A program made the position numbers and the translations under genes. From Dirofilaria immitis (Eukaryota; Nematoda; Chromadorea; Rhabditida; Onchocercidae): a stretch of DNA of 64,000 nucleotides. The notes beneath the pieces are model-generated. The model did no database searches. It was not told the origin of the DNA and saw only the letters and a program-made list of their open reading frames with translations. Location: positions 2,350,501 through 2,414,500 of the forward strand of contig JAKNDB010000068.1 of assembly GCA_024305405.1 (NCBI GenBank). The letters are read 5' to 3'. The stretch's first letter is position 1. Each line of letters begins with the position of its first letter. Below, piece after piece: positions 40,427 to 53,350 of this stretch.

Positions 40427-41482
40427 CAAGTGCTACTATACTTTTAATTCTTCTTGATAGCGAAAGTTATCCACTTAAAACATGAAGCATCTAAAATAAT
40501 ATAACAATATTACATCCGCATTACATTTTGCATATAAAATGACATTAAGTTCATATTAATTTTAAATAGCAAAAGTGGAAGAGGTAATGCTACCGTAGAA
40601 TTAAGGTAAAAGTTCTGATAATTTTAAAAAAAAAACATTTTTTGTGTTAAATTGATTATTACAGGTTAATTGCTCAAGAGTCATACAACAATTTATGCTT
40701 TTGCTAATTTCCTTAAAGCGGAAATATTTCATTTTCTAAAAAAATTTTAAAAGCTTAATTGAGCTGTATCAATATTGAGCTATTGAGTTCATATTACTAC
40801 TCTATTTCAACTTTTCTAGATCAGCATAAAGTAATACCGATTGTGAAAAATAAATAAATTAATCAAATTATAGCAATAATCAATAATATGAAAATTATGA
40901 AATATTGCAGCAATTTGAAGTGACTTATTTACTTGCTCGATATCAATTAAGCATTAAGCTTTTAAAATTTTTTTATTTTTTTTTGCAGTAAAATATTTCT
41001 GCTTCAGAGATTGGTAAAGCTTGAATTGCCTTATGATTATTGCGCAATTAGCCTCTAATAACCAATTTGATTCAGGAAATGTCTTTTTATAGTCATCAAA
41101 GCTTTTACCATAGCTCCACAGTTATGTATATATATATATATCCAATGCATTAGTGCCATTCAAACCTAATATAAATTTAAGAATGTTTGTTCGGCCTAGT
41201 ATTACCGAATGAATGAATATAAGAAAGGTATTGAAGAACAGTTAAGTCACTGATTTATGAATTGAATTCTTGGCAAGCATAGAAATGCCAAGAACGATAC
41301 ACTGGTAGGTTGATGTATCTGTGAAGACGGATTTCTACAAAATTAATGATTTAATGTTATATGAATTGTGATGCCTAAACTTTATAGAAAGATATATGAC
41401 AGGATAGACAATTCTATCTTAGAAGAATTGTTTCGCTCATTATTTATTGCCATATTCTGTTCTTCTTTTTTTTTTTAATTAG
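40427..41482. other. Left part of the spacer between the inverted arms
   Basis: AT-rich, no confident exon. A short (TA)n run lies at 41126-41141. A T-run plus TTAATTAG at 41468-41482 precedes the first plausible exon of the plus-strand gene. Confidence 0.5.
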
Positions 41483-44178
41483 ATGATCTGCATTAATTTT
41501 AGATACTTCATGTTTTGGGTGGATGAGAAGCGAAAATCGGTATCAAATGAACAAGATTCTACAACAAAAACTACAATAACTAACCAACAAGTAAATGAAC
41601 ATTTATATATCGTCTTCATCATTTCATTACATTCATTTGTCATATTTTCAATTCTTTCTGATATATGTCCATAAGTAATTGTATGAGATCTCAATCGAAT
41701 CAAAATATGCATTTGTTAAAATGAATTTTCATTTAAACTTTATTGGACTCAGAAATAGCAAATATGCTATTTATAAAGAATTTATCAAATTTTTTTTTGC
41801 GGTTAAAAAAGGAAAAAATGATGGCATAGCAAGTGAAGCAATGGATAAATGGATATTAACAGGTTGTATCAAATTACAATAAAAAACTATCGAAACTCAT
41901 GAAAGATGTATAGAAGAATATTCGATAATTTCGCACTATCCAATGCTTAAAAGACTACAACATTTTTTATGTCATTTTTGTCATCCAGGTAAATAATAAT
42001 TTATATACTTTTATTGATCACTGAAATATTTTAAGTTAATGACGTTTATATACTGTTGATCTATTAGAATAGATGTTAAACGGTGGACGTTTATATACAG
42101 TTGATCTATTAGAATAGATGTCAAACGGTAGTGCGGTGCCACTAGTTTTTCAAATTATAAAATTCACACAAATATGAGGAGAATTAATCGAAAAAGACAT
42201 ATGAGGAATATGATAATTCAGAAGTTATATCGAAAATTCTAAGAATGCTGATGAATTATTTCAATCGGTTGTAATCAGTTAGCTATCATGAAAAACGACA
42301 TATCTTTATAATGATTATTCCACATCCACATACAATTTGCTTAATTTTTATTGTAGTACCGTCAGGAACACTGGAAACGTCGACAGCTGCAAGCGGGAAT
42401 CATTCGCCAATTTCGTTACCAAAACGAACTAAAAGTATAGTAGCACTTGGCTCCAAGTAAGTATTTTACATCTAATCTTATATTTTTCGATCGACTATCG
42501 ACTAGATCATTAGTTTAAAATGATCAATTAGAATTATCATCTCGATTTCATCGATTATCTAAGATAAGTTTAATTATTCGAAAAGTATTCAGTTATTCGA
42601 AAAAATCCTTAATCTCTTTAGAGTTTGTCAGCATCATTTGGAGTTAGAGCCATTATGTTGCTTATCATCTTGTCTTATCCGCGGTGGTTGCTTATCTGTT
42701 ATTGTCTTCGAATATATTTATGTCATCTTTACTTTTATTACAATTATACTACGTTTGCATAGCATCGGTCTTTCGCAGTAAGTTAATTAATTTTGAAAAT
42801 AATTATTATTATGAAATATAATTTGGCGGAATAATGGCGCGTCAGTGGTGTAATGGTCAGCATGGTTGCCTTCAAGCAATCGACGGGGTTCGATTCCCCT
42901 GACGCATCTGAGGATGAGATTCATTCTGCGTTGCGACCATTTTTATAAAAATGGACATATGTTGCAGGTTACTATCACCGCTCGAAATATCCTACAACTC
43001 AATTATAACACATACTATACTACTCTATATCATATTGATCTATGATATGGTAAATGTTTTGAGCTAAGCACTCCAAAGTACTCACTTCATTATATTTGAA
43101 TGCCTAGGGCTATTAAGATTTCTTTTTGATCGTGATAAACTTGATGTGGGTAACTCGTTTCTCCACAGTCCCACCGATTTCTTCAGTTTCTTGTTTCTCA
43201 CACTTTGAAAGAACCTCAACCTTCAGTAATTAAACCTTTATCACGGTAACATGATAATACATCAACGAACGGTGATTAAATCAATCATACAATTTCAAAG
43301 ATATCATTAAGACAAATTTAATGATGATAGCATAATTCAAGAAAAAAATAAGAGATTAAAACGCATCGATGGATATCTTGTATAATGGTTTGGTGATCAG
43401 GACCCCTCTTCTTTCGTGAGTGGAAGATTCTTGTACTATGGCTGTAAGGAATAGTGCATCTGTTGGCGTGTGCAGAATACAGCCCATAGACAAAGGCGAC
43501 AATTTTAGCTTACATCATACAGTAATACAGTAAAATACGCACGTACAACGTATACCCCGTTTGAGTAAAATTAAACACAAAGGAAGGCATTCAATTTTTA
43601 ATTTTAGTTTTCCTCGCAATTTCAGTGACAAAGGCTATATGAAATGCATAACGAAAACACCTATGATAAATTAATTAAAAGAAATAATTTGAAGATTAGC
43701 AATAATATTATTTTAAAAATATGGTCCTATAATAATTTTAATACAGCAATTAGTTGTGAAATGTATTAATTACATATTCATTCGATACCTAAGGAATGAG
43801 CTAATCTAGGAATCTGAATCTGTATTGAATTATTACTGATGATGATGATGTATCATTTGTAGAAATAATAATCATTTTCAGGTTGTTATAATAATTGCCA
43901 CCGGTCTTCTTCGTGGTATTTTAACTTTCAATAAACAACTCATCCGAATGCATTTGTATTTCGATTATTTTGCATTAACATTCAATGTAATCACATCGAT
44001 ACTATTCCTTCCAGCCTTATTCTTAACAAATTCTGATGCACGTAATTTCACTAATATATTGCTAATTCTATGCTTTCTTACACAAATACCACTTCAAATT
44101 TGGGCGATAGTTGTGACACGTTCATGCTTAGAATTCTTCCTTTTGGTGCATGTATTGGTTGGACTGGCAGAAAAATGA
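41483..44178 (+). CDS. Small membrane protein, at least 3 exons, unrecognised (model uncertain)
   Basis: Candidate exons: 41483-41590 (YFMFWVDEKRKS ... TTKTTITNQQ, donor CAA|GTAAAT), 42358-42457 (open frame SGTLETSTAASGNHSPIS ... RTKSIVALGS, donor AA|GTAAGT) and 43863 or 43882 to 44178. The last exon gives about four membrane segments (VVIIIATGLLRGILTF, YFALTFNVITSILFLPALF, LLILCFLTQIPLQIWAIVV, FFLLVHVLVGL) and stops after LAEK. If the acceptor at 43863 (TTTGTAG) is used, exons 2 and 3 join in frame; exon 1 to exon 2 does not join cleanly, so an exon may be missing. The pattern resembles nematode small tetraspan proteins. Exon 2 lies in the spacer of the inverted duplication, and the last exon lies in the insert unique to the right arm. 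Confidence 0.4.
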
Positions 44179-44974
44179 ATCTGATTCAACACAGAACTGA
44201 TACGTCTACGGAACTTCAGTATTATTCAAAGACAAATCCACAAATTCATGATTCGATGATCTTTATTTTATCGAAGATATGCATTGTAAACTATCCATGT
44301 CCAATTTTTGATTGTAATATTGCTGTATAACGAAACAAAGCACAATTGTTCCTTTTCATATTGTTTTTGGCAACTTCGCAGATGTTTACATTATTCTCAC
44401 ACAAAATCCACGTCTATGAAACGAATTGTGCATGAAAGTTAATAATAATTTGATATTTGTCGCTGCTGTAATATTTGTTATTTTATGTCATTCTGTTTTG
44501 CCATCTGAAAATGTCAATTCTTTTATGATTCTTTCATCATTCGTGAATCTTTTGCCGTACAACAATAAATTGTGTATAAGTTTAGAAAATATTGTTAAAT
44601 GATTATAATAGAGAATGACAGTAGAATTTATGTATGAGAATTCATTGTTTATTTTCCTTCACTTTCACAATGTAAATATTCTATTCTCTAAGACTGAATT
44701 TTAATTAAGAAACTTAATGTAAAATTATAACATATTTATTCGTATAATTTACATTGGAATTATGTAAGTATTATTTATTATATGTGATCGTTTCTCTTCT
44801 TTTAAATAATGAAATGTGAAATTTGCAATTATAAAATGTAACTATCACATATATTCGCAAATGTTTACAATCGAATTCATTAATCAATCACTTTCACGTA
44901 AAAATGTCAAACTTAATGTTGCAAAAATGTGGCAACTATGCCTTCATTACTGCGGCGCAGTGAGGCTTTGCTAA
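42483..44974 (+). repeat. Right arm of large inverted duplication, with 1.2-kb insert
   Basis: 42483-43063 and 44265-44974 are near-perfect reverse complements of the left arm. The block 43064 to about 44264 has no counterpart there. The outer boundary is sharp at 44974 ('ggctttgctaa'). A few small indels separate the arms, for example an extra 'tcgacta' near 42494 and about 50 extra bases near 44560. Confidence 0.95.
42839..42906 (+). pseudogene. tRNA-Gly-like copy with a broken anticodon loop
   Basis: Identical to the left-arm copy except that the anticodon loop reads CTTCAA instead of CTTCCAA. The loop is therefore 6 nt and the TCC anticodon is lost. It keeps the B box GGTTCGATTCC. It is either a pseudogene or a one-base miscall in a CC run. 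Confidence 0.65.
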
Positions 44975-45975
44975 GGATCAAATGCCGACTCAGTGAAATG
45001 AATTTTGGAGTTATTCACACATACCGAACATATGAATCAGATTAGTCGAAGCATAATATCTAATTCTTGGTTAAAACAGCAATGACACTTCAAAAATGTT
45101 TCTGTCACAACTAAGATATTAAGAATATATAATTTCTCAGATTTATGATCTAAAAATTATTCAAATATTATATATCAGTATTATACAATAGTGACACACT
45201 TGTGCAGAATATTCTACATTAACAGATAACAAGCGATATTGGTGGGTATAGTGCATTGAAATGATTAACTACCAAAATACACTTTTGCTGTGTATATATT
45301 TATATAAAAAATTGACCGCAAAAAATCGCAAAAAAATAATATATACAATTCAGAATAAAAATAAACATACGAATGTAGAAACGGAAATGAATATATGAAG
45401 TGCAAGTTTTTGCAAAATGCGGAATAATTAATAGGCAAGCAAAATTCTTACGGATACGTATAAATTTATATATATGTATACAAGAACAAATTTATTTATA
45501 TATATAAATATTTGTTATCGATTAAACAAATAACGAATTAAAGAGTTTAATTAACAAAAAAATGCTTAGCAAACCGTTCTCAAATCACCGTCAATTTATT
45601 AGACAAGTAGGAAAGACAAATATATATATAATAATATTCTGTGTGACAAAACCGTAAGATAATATCAAAACTGAGCGAGATAAATTCCTCACCGTTAATA
45701 TCGATATTTTAAAACCAATCTGATAAATGTACAAATATCCAACACCGGATATGATAGCAAACTATAATGCATAGAAAATTTACCGATTAAAACAGTTGTT
45801 CACCGAGCTGAAATTACGTAACAAATTAAAAATTTAAATTTCAAATACTGCTGTGCTTTCGCATATATGAAACTTTTCATTAGCTGAATCTGAGATGAAG
45901 TAGATATACAAACAGTAATTGATGAGCATTGAGAAAGTTTATATTGATTAAATAAAAGCACAAGCAGTAAGATCA
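44975..45975. other. Intergenic, nothing recognised
   Basis: Between the right arm and the stop codon of the cation transporter. AT-rich, with short 'tatata' tracts near 45465-45510; no open frame of note. Confidence 0.5.
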
Positions 45976-48900
45976 CTATACAACTTTATGTTCATCAGCA
46001 GGCAGATGATCATATTCGTAATCGCAGTGGACGAAAGCTCTTTCTACTTCCGCCAAACTTTCGATATTCGTCTGTAATGCTTCACTGATATCATGCGACT
46101 CGCGAAGTGTCATGTTTGGATTCAATACAATGTGAACTTCTACTAAAAAACGCGTACCAAAGTGATATACATAAACAGTTTCGATGTAATCTATTCGCTT
46201 ATCGTGCTCCACACATACCTATAAGCTTATGAATTGGAATCATATTTCACTTGCTTGGAAAGTACAGCTTAGCAGATTGAGTGATTAAAGAAAATGATTA
46301 AGCTACGACATGGCTAATCTTCTTAAATCAATCATCATTAATTTCATCATATCATTAGTTTATCCTCATTCACAAATGTATTCGGTCTCACAAGCAATAA
46401 AAAATATATTATATAGAATGATCTCTAGCACTCATTACTTAGTCAATTTACTAGGTTGATTAAGATAGAAAAGACCTTCACAATACGATTAATGAATTCC
46501 GGTTCAGCCGACTTGCCAGAAAGCATTGCTAAATGTTCTTTTCCTGTGAAAAACCAAGTAGTGGCGATATATATGGACACAGCAATGGCACCAATCGGAT
46601 CAAAATATATCCAATAATTTGATGCGACCCAAGCACATATCTACAATGAATTGTTTAGCAAATGATATGGCGATGAAAAGATAATCAGATATGAATTTTC
46701 AAAAAAATAAGTACAAATATGAAATCTGGACAAATAATTGACTAATAAAAATTCACTATAGCGACTGTATTGGATATGCAGTCATTCCAATGATCCTGTG
46801 CCAGCACTGCCACAGAAGAATCATAATCAAATCTAAAAAAGTCAGACAAATCATGTTTCATATACTTTATTGTCCCTAACCTAATCGCTCAATGCAGTAC
46901 ATACCATAATACTGATAGGAGCATACTGTATATTAATTTCAGCCGTGCGACTACTTCATAATGATAATTATAATTTTAATGATAATTATCATAATGTTAA
47001 TGTGACATAAATCGATTCAGAATTTCTAAAAAAGCGTACTAACTTTTTACATAGAATCATGAGTGCGAATTTGATGAATATAATTGCAACCATAATAAAT
47101 AACGAAACAATGTCCACTCTTGGATTAACCGTATCATGGATAACTGACTCTAGCGATTGTACTATCATTTGAACTGACGCCACTCCCATTATCACACTTA
47201 CAATTATCTACAAATCTTCTACTAGAACTTCCAAATCTATCGGGAAGAGGTTAGAAAATAAGTGTCAAACCAAAGGTCAAACTAAGTGTTAAATTAGCAT
47301 TGCTATTAACGTTACCAATGATTAAGTTTTGAATCAGATCATTAAACGATTGAGATTAAACGTTAGCAAATTGTCACTTTTTGCTTTAAAGAAGGTGATA
47401 GTAAAGAAAAATAGTGAGATGTGATAAAACTAACTAAAGCAATAGGTTCCAAACGTGTCCTCCCTCTAGGATACATGTATGGGTCTCGCTTTCTGATGGC
47501 ACGAGCCGTTAACCAAATCACCAAACCCGAAGTTATATCGACGGCTGAATCAACTAACGAGGAGATTATTGACAGTGAACCCGACAGATATGTTGCTGCA
47601 ATCTGCAAATAACAATGAATAGATCTTATTAAAAGAGTTACTTAGCAAGAGCAAATAAGGGCAATTGGAGAGGAAAGCGTACAAAAATTACTGAAAATAT
47701 TACGAAGTAGTAATATATTGGATCAAATAATACCTTAGCAATAGCTAATGAAACGTTAACGATAAGAGTGGTCATAGCCAACCATCGAGCCGCCTTGTCA
47801 CTCGACAAATTCGTTGATGATTCCTTTCTAAAAAATTTTATTACTCAGAAAAATAAGATGTTAAGACAAAATTGAAAGAAATTTTTCGAAAATAATTTTA
47901 AAAATGAAAAGATAAGAAACAGAGAACAATAATATTGCTCATTATTCTCAATAAAATATACGTTACATGAAGGATAAATGATTCAGAACCTTTTTTCTTA
48001 ATTCTCACTGTAGATGTTTTATCTTTAACTTCTGCGGAAGCGCCCTCCAGACATGCTTCGCCAGAGTTGGGATTTCCTTCTAGCAACATCATTTTTGAAT
48101 CGATGCCATTTTCGTCACTCTCTATTAAACTATGTGTTTTTGCTTTCGTCGTCGATGTTCCTGAAGAGAAACAAACTAAGGGAAAAAAAGAAGCAAAAAT
48201 AAGAGCACCAGAAATTTTATCAAGTTCATTATATGTAAATGGCAAAATAAACGGTTGCATTGTACCAGTCTTTTTCAAGACTGGACAATTTAATTAAGTA
48301 AATTAATAAATGTATTGTAAAAATATAGGACCAATTAAAACAAAGTGTAAAAAGCGGTCTAGTAGCAGTAAATATTTCAATTATGAATTAAAAAATGCTA
48401 AAAAACATTAGTAAAAATTAAAAACAAACTTCGATGGCGGAACTGTCTCTTTTGAAATTCTCCACAAGATCCGACTGTTTCCGATAAAATTTGCTCACTC
48501 GTTTCGGATTTCTGTTCAATAAAAGGGAGGGATGAGAGAGTACAACTGCGAGGGAAGGCATACTATGATTATCGTGAGGAATGGTAACCTTTTTCTCAAG
48601 TAACTGTTCCGTTGCTATATTACCCGTATTGGAACACGTTAATCTGAAATGTGCATGACATGGCCAAAGAAAATAACAAAGGATAACAAATAAGTTTAAT
48701 AAATTCTTATACGGCATTCTTAAATCTAAACTAACAAGTATCGTTAATATCTCTTTTAAAATTCGATATTTACCGCATTTGACATTGGAAATACATTTCA
48801 AAATTTCACTGCTAGCACTACCAAATAATCTTTATACTTTTTTGCATTCATCATACTACATTTCCGACTAATGTTCAGAGAACCAAGCAAATAGTCCCTT

Positions 48901-49728
48901 GACAAAACATCAATGGGTTAAAAGGTTTCTTCCATGTTTACACAATAATGCTTCTTTTTTATCCAAATTAGTGACAGCGAAAAAAAGATAGCATTTGATG
49001 CATTTAAAAATGATAAAAAGAAGTAAAATCTAATTTAATTAAAGATTAATATATGCAAGCCAAAAGATCTAATAAAATTAAACATATGGGATATAAAAAA
49101 TTTTTTCTTGTCCTAATTTATCCAATTTTGCTGTATAAAAAATCCATGAGAAACAAAAATATGCACGAATGTTTTTGCGAAATTTATATCTGGCTAATCA
49201 ATTATTTCTCTTATCGCTCGTATATTTTCTAGCAGTTGAATAAAAACTGCAATCAACAATGGTATACTATTCTTATAAGATGAATTTAGCCAAAATTTCA
49301 CAAATCAAAATAATCACAATGTATATAGGTTTTTTCATTAAAAAAATGAGAAAGTTTACAGAATATATTATACATTAGTAATGTACAAAACTAAATAATA
49401 TAACTTTGATGAAATATAAGAGATGTAAGTCTTCGAAGATGAATAGATTGTAAATTTTCTGATTCTATTTTTATAAAAATTTCTTAAAGTATGAAAAATA
49501 CCATGCACAGATATTTTTCAATAGATATAGTAACAATTAATACTAATCGAAATTAACTTACGCAATTTCATCATCTTCACTCATATCTATCTCTTCATCA
49601 TCGTTGAAATCGGAAAGTTTAAAGTTCACCGGCATGTTCACCTCTTGCAAATCGTCGTCTAATGTCGTAGCACCGTTCATTCTGGCAACTTGTAACGATG
49701 ATTCATTGCTTGATTCACCGCCAGCCAT
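45976..49728 (-). CDS. Cation diffusion facilitator (Mn-type CDF/SLC30-like), 8 exons, about 428 aa
   Basis: Membrane divalent-metal/proton exchanger. Exons: 49562-49728, 48430-48643, 47734-47823, 47435-47602, 47044-47207, 46757-46832, 46476-46640, 45976-46218; all phases agree. The acidic N-terminus (MAGGESSNESS ... DDEEIDMSEDDE) is followed by FYRKQSDLVENFKR. Membrane segments then come in order: LAMTTLIVNVSLAIAK; SGSLSIISSLVDSAVDIT (D175/D179); a basic loop KRDPYMYPRGRTRLEP; IIVSVIMGVASVQMI; VSLFIMVAIIFIKFALMI; and VLAQDHWNDCISNTVAI (D281/D285), then FDPIGAIAVSIYIATTW. The paired DxxxD motifs in segments 2 and 5 mark the Mn-CDF branch; zinc transporters have HxxxD. The C-terminal dimerisation domain includes VYHFGTRFLVEVHIVL and ESHDISEALQ. 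The start follows TTTCAGGCAA. A possible extra exon at 47990-48160 would bring in a stop in this frame. The exon 3 acceptor (AGAAAG|GAA) was chosen for phase. Confidence 0.9.
47990..48160 (-). other. Possible cassette or alternative 5' exon in the CDF gene
   Basis: 171 bp (57 codons) with a good acceptor (CTCTTCAG) and a donor G|GTTCTG. One frame is fully open (TSTTKAKTHSLIESDENGID ... KTSTVRIKKKG) and continues upstream of the acceptor to an ATG at about 48260 (MQPFILPFTYNELDK). In the frame set by the preceding exon it gives EHRRRKQKHIV and a stop. Composition is clearly exon-like. It may be a poison exon, an alternative first exon, or an exon whose junction is hidden by an indel in the adjacent A6 run. 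Confidence 0.35.
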
Positions 49729-51607
49729 TTGCCTGAAATATCTTCATAGCATTATTGTACGAAACGTATAATACATCGTGTTCAAAAAATACATTTGATG
49801 TATATCAAAGAAGAGTGTTGATTCGTTCATTCATTTATCATATGACAGTTGTCTTCTAAGTATCAGAAACCATTTTATTTATATCCATCCTTTCCACATC
49901 ACAATTCTACCTCTTAACTGCCATTCTCAATTTAACTGCTAGATTTCTTTTGCTATTCGAATATTAACCTATTGATAAGAATTGAGCCGTCTTGAGACAT
50001 TGAAGAATGTTTCTCGAGAGTTTAATATAATTTGTAATATTGTAAAAATATGAGCAGTTAAGTGTAATGATGTTTTCATAGATATATATTTTAAAAAAAA
50101 AAAAAAATTATGCGATATTTTTGATAATTAAATTCAGAAATTATCAAAAATTGGTTCATATTTGTTTTTAGTTTTATTTAAATATAACATAGTGAAATGA
50201 ATAGTTTGATTGGATGACTATGATAGACTAATTACCCTGATTATGATGATAGACTAATAGTTTGATTGGATGATTATGATAGACTAAGTATTCGCAATAT
50301 ATATACTGTATTTTATCAGATTTTTCAATTTAAAATTTTCTGGTCGTCTTAATTAGTTATTTTGAAGTAGACTATTGCAAAGATATATATTTTTCAATTA
50401 TTCATTTTACATCCATTTTCCGTTCCTTTCAAATTTGTCTAGGTCATAATCGAATATTCATGAATTCTGGTAATACTTCTCATCATTTTTTTAGATTCCT
50501 TATATAGCGTAATTTAATAGCAAATTTTATGCATTGATTCTATCATATTATGCGCGACGATGATTCTCGAATAGCAATTAGTAGAATGAATATTATCCTT
50601 GTGCTACATTCGAATGCAGCCAAAGTTTGTTTCAATGAAAAAGATTTTAAACAATAGGCTATTTTTATTTTTCTTCACATTTATTATGCTTGCAAAAGGA
50701 TATTGTATAAAAGTCTACTTAATTAATATATTCAAACCTATCTTCATTAAAATAATTTGAAAAAGGAACAAGGAAGTAACGATAGCAAGAAGTATTAGAA
50801 GTGAGGATCGAAAATTGATGATGCAAAACAAACCATTCATATCATAATATGATATTGAATGGAAGAGAATGAACATTTATAAATTGATAATTGTCAAATG
50901 TAAATATGAAATGATAAAATATCGAATTGATCGATTGATTACATTCGATGGATACTATCTATCATTTTGCTATATTCCGTAAAAATTCTTTGTTTAAAAT
51001 AAGCTTATAACAATGTATCATCATTTTTTCCTTTTTCTTTTCTTTTTTTTTTTTTTTTGTATAACAAATATTTTGTTATCTATCTGTTTGAAAATTTATT
51101 CAACAAAGTAATGCTATCAATAAATTATTATTTTTTCTTTTTAATACCAAATAAATTTGTTCGATTATAATAATCGAATATTTGTTGGTAATAATAATAC
51201 AGCAAATATTTGCTATATTATTGAATTATATATTAGCTATTAAAGGAGGAAATTTATGATCGATGATCTTTTTCCCATTCAAAATATCTTTCATTTTTGA
51301 ATTATATATTAGCTATTAAATGAGGAAATTTATGATCGATGAAATTGTTGATTAAATTGAAATCATTTTGATTAATATTATTTTGTTATAATTAACGAAT
51401 TATTATTTGTATAATTTTTAATCTTATAATAAAATAATTTACATTCAAAATTATTCAATATCCATCATTCATCTATTTTATTCGTATATGCAGATGCGCA
51501 GATTCTACTGAATAGAAGCGGAACATATCAAAAAATATGAATAAAAATGCAAAAGTTCGAAAATGAACTAAAATATGTATTAAAAAATAGAAAGAGAGAA
51601 ATGAATT

Positions 51608-51778
51608 CAGGTATAAATTAAATAAATTATTTAGGTATAAATTAAATAAATCATTCCGGTATAAATTAAATAAATCATTCAGGTATAAATTAAATAAATT
51701 ATTCAGGTATAAATTAAATAAATCATTCTGGTATAAATTAAATAAAAATCATTTAGGTATAAATTAAATAAATCATAA
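51608..51778. repeat. Minisatellite, about 23-24 bp unit, 7 copies
   Basis: Unit 'ggtataaattaaataaatcatt' with minor variation at its end (attcag, attcc, atttag). Confidence 0.9.
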
Positions 51779-52229
51779 AGCTAAAAAAGAATAACTATTG
51801 GATTATTATTCTGTTTTATATCCATAAGCGACTAATAGAGTAGTAGAAAGATTTTTAGTATAAATTACGAAATATCGTTACTACTTAATGAGATTCAAAG
51901 TTTGTATTAGATTCATATCATCACATATTAATTAAGCTTTTTCAAAATGCCATTTAAATTGCTACTTCAACTGATTCTTCTTATCAGATGCATGCAATTA
52001 TTCTCTCGAATTTTCTATGGAAAATTATTAGATGAAAAATTAAAGCTCAAATTCTAAAAAATTACTCTCATTTAGCTAATAAGAAAAAGATATAAGCTAT
52101 AATCTTTAAAATTTATCCTTCATATATGATTCTGTTAGTATTTATCGACAAAATTCATTGTAATTTTTCATACAGATTTGCATATTTATCTATTTACCTT
52201 TACAGTATTAAATATTTTTAATTATATTA

Positions 52230-53350
52230 TCCCTGTAATTACTGATAATTCAATTTTCTATTAAATGAGTTTAATTATATTATCCCTGTAATTATTGATA
52301 ATATGACTCGATGGTCAGATAGGAGCAGCAGTTCGGAGGAAGAAATACCGTTCTATTAAAAGAGCTTGATTATATTATCCTTGTAACTATTGATAATATA
52401 ACTTGACGGTTAAATAGGAGCAACAGTTCGGAGGAAGGAATACCATTCTATCAAATGATCTTGATTATATTATCCCTGTAACTATGAGCTTGATTATATT
52501 ATCCCTGTAACTATTGATAATATAACTCGATGGTCAGATAAGAGCAACAGTTCGGAGGAAGGAATACCATTCTATCAAATGATCTTGATTATATTATCCC
52601 TGTAACTATGAGCTTGATTATATTATCCTTATAACTATGAGCTTGATTATATTATCCCTGTAACTATTGATAATATAACTCGATGGTCAGATAAGAGCAA
52701 CAGTTCGGAGGAAGGAATACCATTCTATCAAATGATCTTGATTATATTATCCTGTAACTATGAGCTTGATTATATTATCCTTATAACTATGAGCTTGATT
52801 ATATTATCCCTGTAACTATTGATAATACGACTAGACGGTCAGATAAGAGCAACAGTTCGGAGGAAGGAATACCATTCTATCAAATGATCTTGATTATATT
52901 ATCCCTGTAACTATGAGCTTGATTATATTATCCTTATAACTATGAGCTTGATTATATTATCCCTGTAACTATGAGCTTGATTATATTATCCTTATAACTA
53001 TGAGCTTGATTATATTATCCCTGTAACTATGAGCTTGATTATATTATCCCTATAACTATGAGCTTGATTATATTATCCCTGTAACTATGAGCTTGATTAT
53101 ATCATCCCTATAACTATGAGCTTGATTATATTATCCCTGTAACTATTGATAATATAACTCGATGGTCAGATAAGAGCAACAGTTCGGAGGAAGGAATACC
53201 ATTCTATCAAATGATCTTGATTATATTATCCCTGTAACTATTGATAATACGACTCGACGATCAGATAGGAGCAACAGTTCGGAGAAAGAAAAATCAATTT
53301 CCTATTAAATGAATTTAATTATATTATCCCTGTGATTATTAATAATTCAA
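52230..53350. repeat. Nested two-unit minisatellite (29-bp and about 95-bp units)
   Basis: A short unit of about 29 bp ('gagcttgattatattatcc' + 'ctgtaactat') occurs in runs of 1 to about 9 copies. A longer unit adds 'tgataatataactcgatggt', 'cagataagagcaacagttcg' and 'gaggaaggaataccattcta' before the same ending and occurs about seven times. Short-unit runs between long units differ in number (none, one, two, two, many), as expected from unequal exchange or slippage within a higher-order array. The outer copies at both ends are the most diverged. Confidence 0.92.

Noticed and set aside
43372..43470. Second tRNA-like sequence ('tgtataatggtttggtgatca...')
   Set aside because: Only an A-box-like stretch; no matching acceptor stem or B box.
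39181..44974. DNA transposon with long terminal inverted repeats
   Set aside because: No transposase frame, no target-site duplication seen, and the spacer holds exon-like sequence of a cellular membrane protein. Segmental inverted duplication is simpler.
47898..48297. Separate gene formed by the 126-codon minus and 76-codon plus open frames
   Set aside because: They cover the candidate extra exon of the CDF gene. The plus-strand frame is a shadow and the minus-strand end is intronic.
52230..53350. CRISPR-like repeat array
   Set aside because: Eukaryotic context; intervals between repeats are themselves repeats, with no unique spacers and no cas genes.
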